From contig URZF01000104.1 of NCBI GenBank assembly GCA_900552255.1, forward strand, positions 1 through 5,747: a stretch of 5,747 bases of DNA, in the 5' to 3' direction. This stretch comes from an uncultured Eubacteriales bacterium (lineage in GTDB: Bacteria; Bacillota; Clostridia; Oscillospirales; CAG-272). The translations under genes and the position numbers were made by a program. Of this stretch, positions 5,032 to 5,747 are shown piece after piece (position 1 is the first letter of the stretch; every line of letters begins with the position of its first letter). The notes under the pieces were generated by a model. It had not been told where the DNA came from. It searched no databases and worked only from the letters and a program-made list of their open reading frames with translations.

Positions 5032-5628
5032 ATGACGATTCGTGAAAAAATGCAAAGCGGGGAGCTTTATCTCCCCTCTGATGAAACAATATTAAAAGAA
5101 CAATACGCAAGGCTTGAAATCCTATACGACTTCAACGCGACAAGACCGTCCGAGCTTGAAAAACGCGAGGAGATCTTGCGCCGTCTTTTCGCCGAAATCG
5201 GAGAGGACTGCTATATCGAGCCTCCGCTCCATGCGAATTGGGGCAGTCACACGCATTTCGGAAATCACGTCTATGCCAATTTCAATCTGACGCTCGTGGA
5301 CGACGGCGATATTTTCGTCGGCGACAACGTGATGTTCGGTCCGAATGTGACGCTTGCCACCGCCGGTCATCCTGTCGAGCCGGAGAGACGGCGGCTCGGC
5401 ATGCAGTTCAACATCCCGATTCATATCGGAAACAACGTGTGGATCGGCGCCGGAAGCATCGTTCTGCCCGGCGTCACCATCGGAGACAATACGGTCATCG
5501 GCGCCGGAAGCGTCGTGACAAAGGACATTCCGGCGGGCGTCGTCGCCGTCGGAAATCCGTGCCGGATTCTGAGGGAAATCGGTGAGAAGGACAAGCTTTA
5601 TTATTATAAAGACAGAAAAATCACATAA
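5032..5628 (+). CDS. LacA/Maa-type sugar O-acetyltransferase (left-handed beta-helix)
   Basis: Likely transfers acetyl from acetyl-CoA to a hydroxyl of a sugar or similar small molecule in the cytoplasm, as a trimer. Residues 1-55 form the helical Maa N-terminal domain (MTIREKMQSGELY, YDFN, EKREEILRRLF). From about 70 on there are imperfect hexapeptide repeats of a left-handed beta-helix. H113 in TAGHPV is the expected catalytic histidine, W137 in NNVWIGAG is the conserved CoA-site segment, and GAGSVVTKDIP is at 157-167. GNPCRILREI (174-183) and the tail KLYYYKDRKI closely resemble the end of E. coli galactoside O-acetyltransferase, so LacA is a nearer relative than maltose acetyltransferase by eye. 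The 198-residue length is normal. The true acceptor is unknown: no sugar catabolic gene is nearby, and its partner is the GyrI-like gene. Streptogramin-type acetyltransferases share the fold but lack this LacA-like ending. Confidence 0.88.
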   Translation: MTIREKMQSGELYLPSDETILKEQYARLEILYDFNATRPSELEKREEILRRLFAEIGEDCYIEPPLHANWGSHTHFGNHVYANFNLTLVDDGDIFVGDNVMFGPNVTLATAGHPVEPERRRLGMQFNIPIHIGNNVWIGAGSIVLPGVTIGDNTVIGAGSVVTKDIPAGVVAVGNPCRILREIGEKDKLYYYKDRKIT

Positions 5629-5747
5629 AAAACAGGAAATGTTCAACGGTGATAAAATTTTTCACAGCCGAAAAATCCACAGAATCAGTATTTATTCCGT
5701 GTGCGATACACTCACTTAAAGCGTAAAACAGCGCCTAAGCGAACAAA
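5629..5747. other. A/T-rich intergenic tail without a supported gene
   Basis: No open frame or convincing promoter is seen up to the edge. An imperfect inverted repeat, GTGATAAAATTTTTCAC (5649-5665), starts 21 bases after the acetyltransferase stop. It lacks a GC-rich stem and a following T-run, so it is not a canonical terminator. A second imperfect repeat near the edge (CTTAAAGCG 5714-5722 with CGCCTAAG 5732-5739) may be cut off by the window end. Confidence 0.4.

Noticed and set aside
5649..5665. Terminator after the acetyltransferase gene
   Set aside because: The inverted repeat is A/T-rich with a central mismatch and is not followed by a T-run, so it does not meet the intrinsic terminator pattern on the plus strand.
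5673..5681. DnaA-box-like AAATCCACA
   Set aside because: It has two mismatches to TTATCCACA and no clustered copies, AT-rich unwinding region or dnaA/dnaN neighbours.
1..5747. CRISPR arrays, insertion sequences, tRNA or rRNA genes, integration sites
   Set aside because: No regularly spaced repeats, transposase-like frames, terminal inverted repeats or structured RNA genes were seen on either strand.

Overview
The window is about 5.7 kb of compact bacterial sequence. It has moderate-to-high GC third positions, AAGGAG/GGAG-type ribosome binding sites, A/T-rich intergenic spacers and sigma-A/sigma-70-like promoters. Every complete gene reads on the plus strand. A radical-SAM activase plus a class III (glycyl-radical, oxygen-sensitive) ribonucleotide reductase points to a strict or facultative anaerobe. 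The style of the proteins and signals suggests an anaerobic Bacillota (Clostridia-like) bacterium, but that placement is inference; no 16S or other marker is present.

Region 1 (1-803): nrdG, the radical-SAM activase of the anaerobic reductase, closed by an intrinsic terminator. A short open frame may run in from the left edge and end on an ATGA overlap with the nrdG start. Region 2 (804-3449): a regulatory block with two NrdR-box-like operators exactly 31 bp apart and a near-consensus extended -10 promoter. It drives nrdD, whose product has an ATP-cone, a glycyl-radical catalytic body and an extra C-terminal glutaredoxin-like domain with a CPNC active site. A strong hairpin terminator follows nrdD. 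Region 3 (3450-4399): trxB, an NADPH-type thioredoxin reductase. Region 4 (4400-5628): a second near-consensus extended -10 promoter, then a probable two-gene unit of a stand-alone GyrI-like effector-binding-domain protein and a LacA/Maa-type hexapeptide O-acetyltransferase. The last 119 bases hold no gene I can support.

Functionally, the first three genes form a nearly self-contained dNTP-synthesis module. NrdG installs the glycyl radical on NrdD, NrdD reduces ribonucleoside triphosphates, and the resulting active-site disulfide could be reduced by the fused CPNC domain. That domain could in turn be recharged by the neighbouring TrxB with NADPH. Formate, the reductant of the classical E. coli/T4 enzymes, would then not be needed. 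The electron route is inference from domain content and gene order, supported by the known use of thioredoxin/thioredoxin reductase/NADPH by the Neisseria bacilliformis class III enzyme. The NrdR boxes suggest nucleotide-sensing repression of nrdD. The GyrI-like/acetyltransferase pair has no evident link to this pathway.
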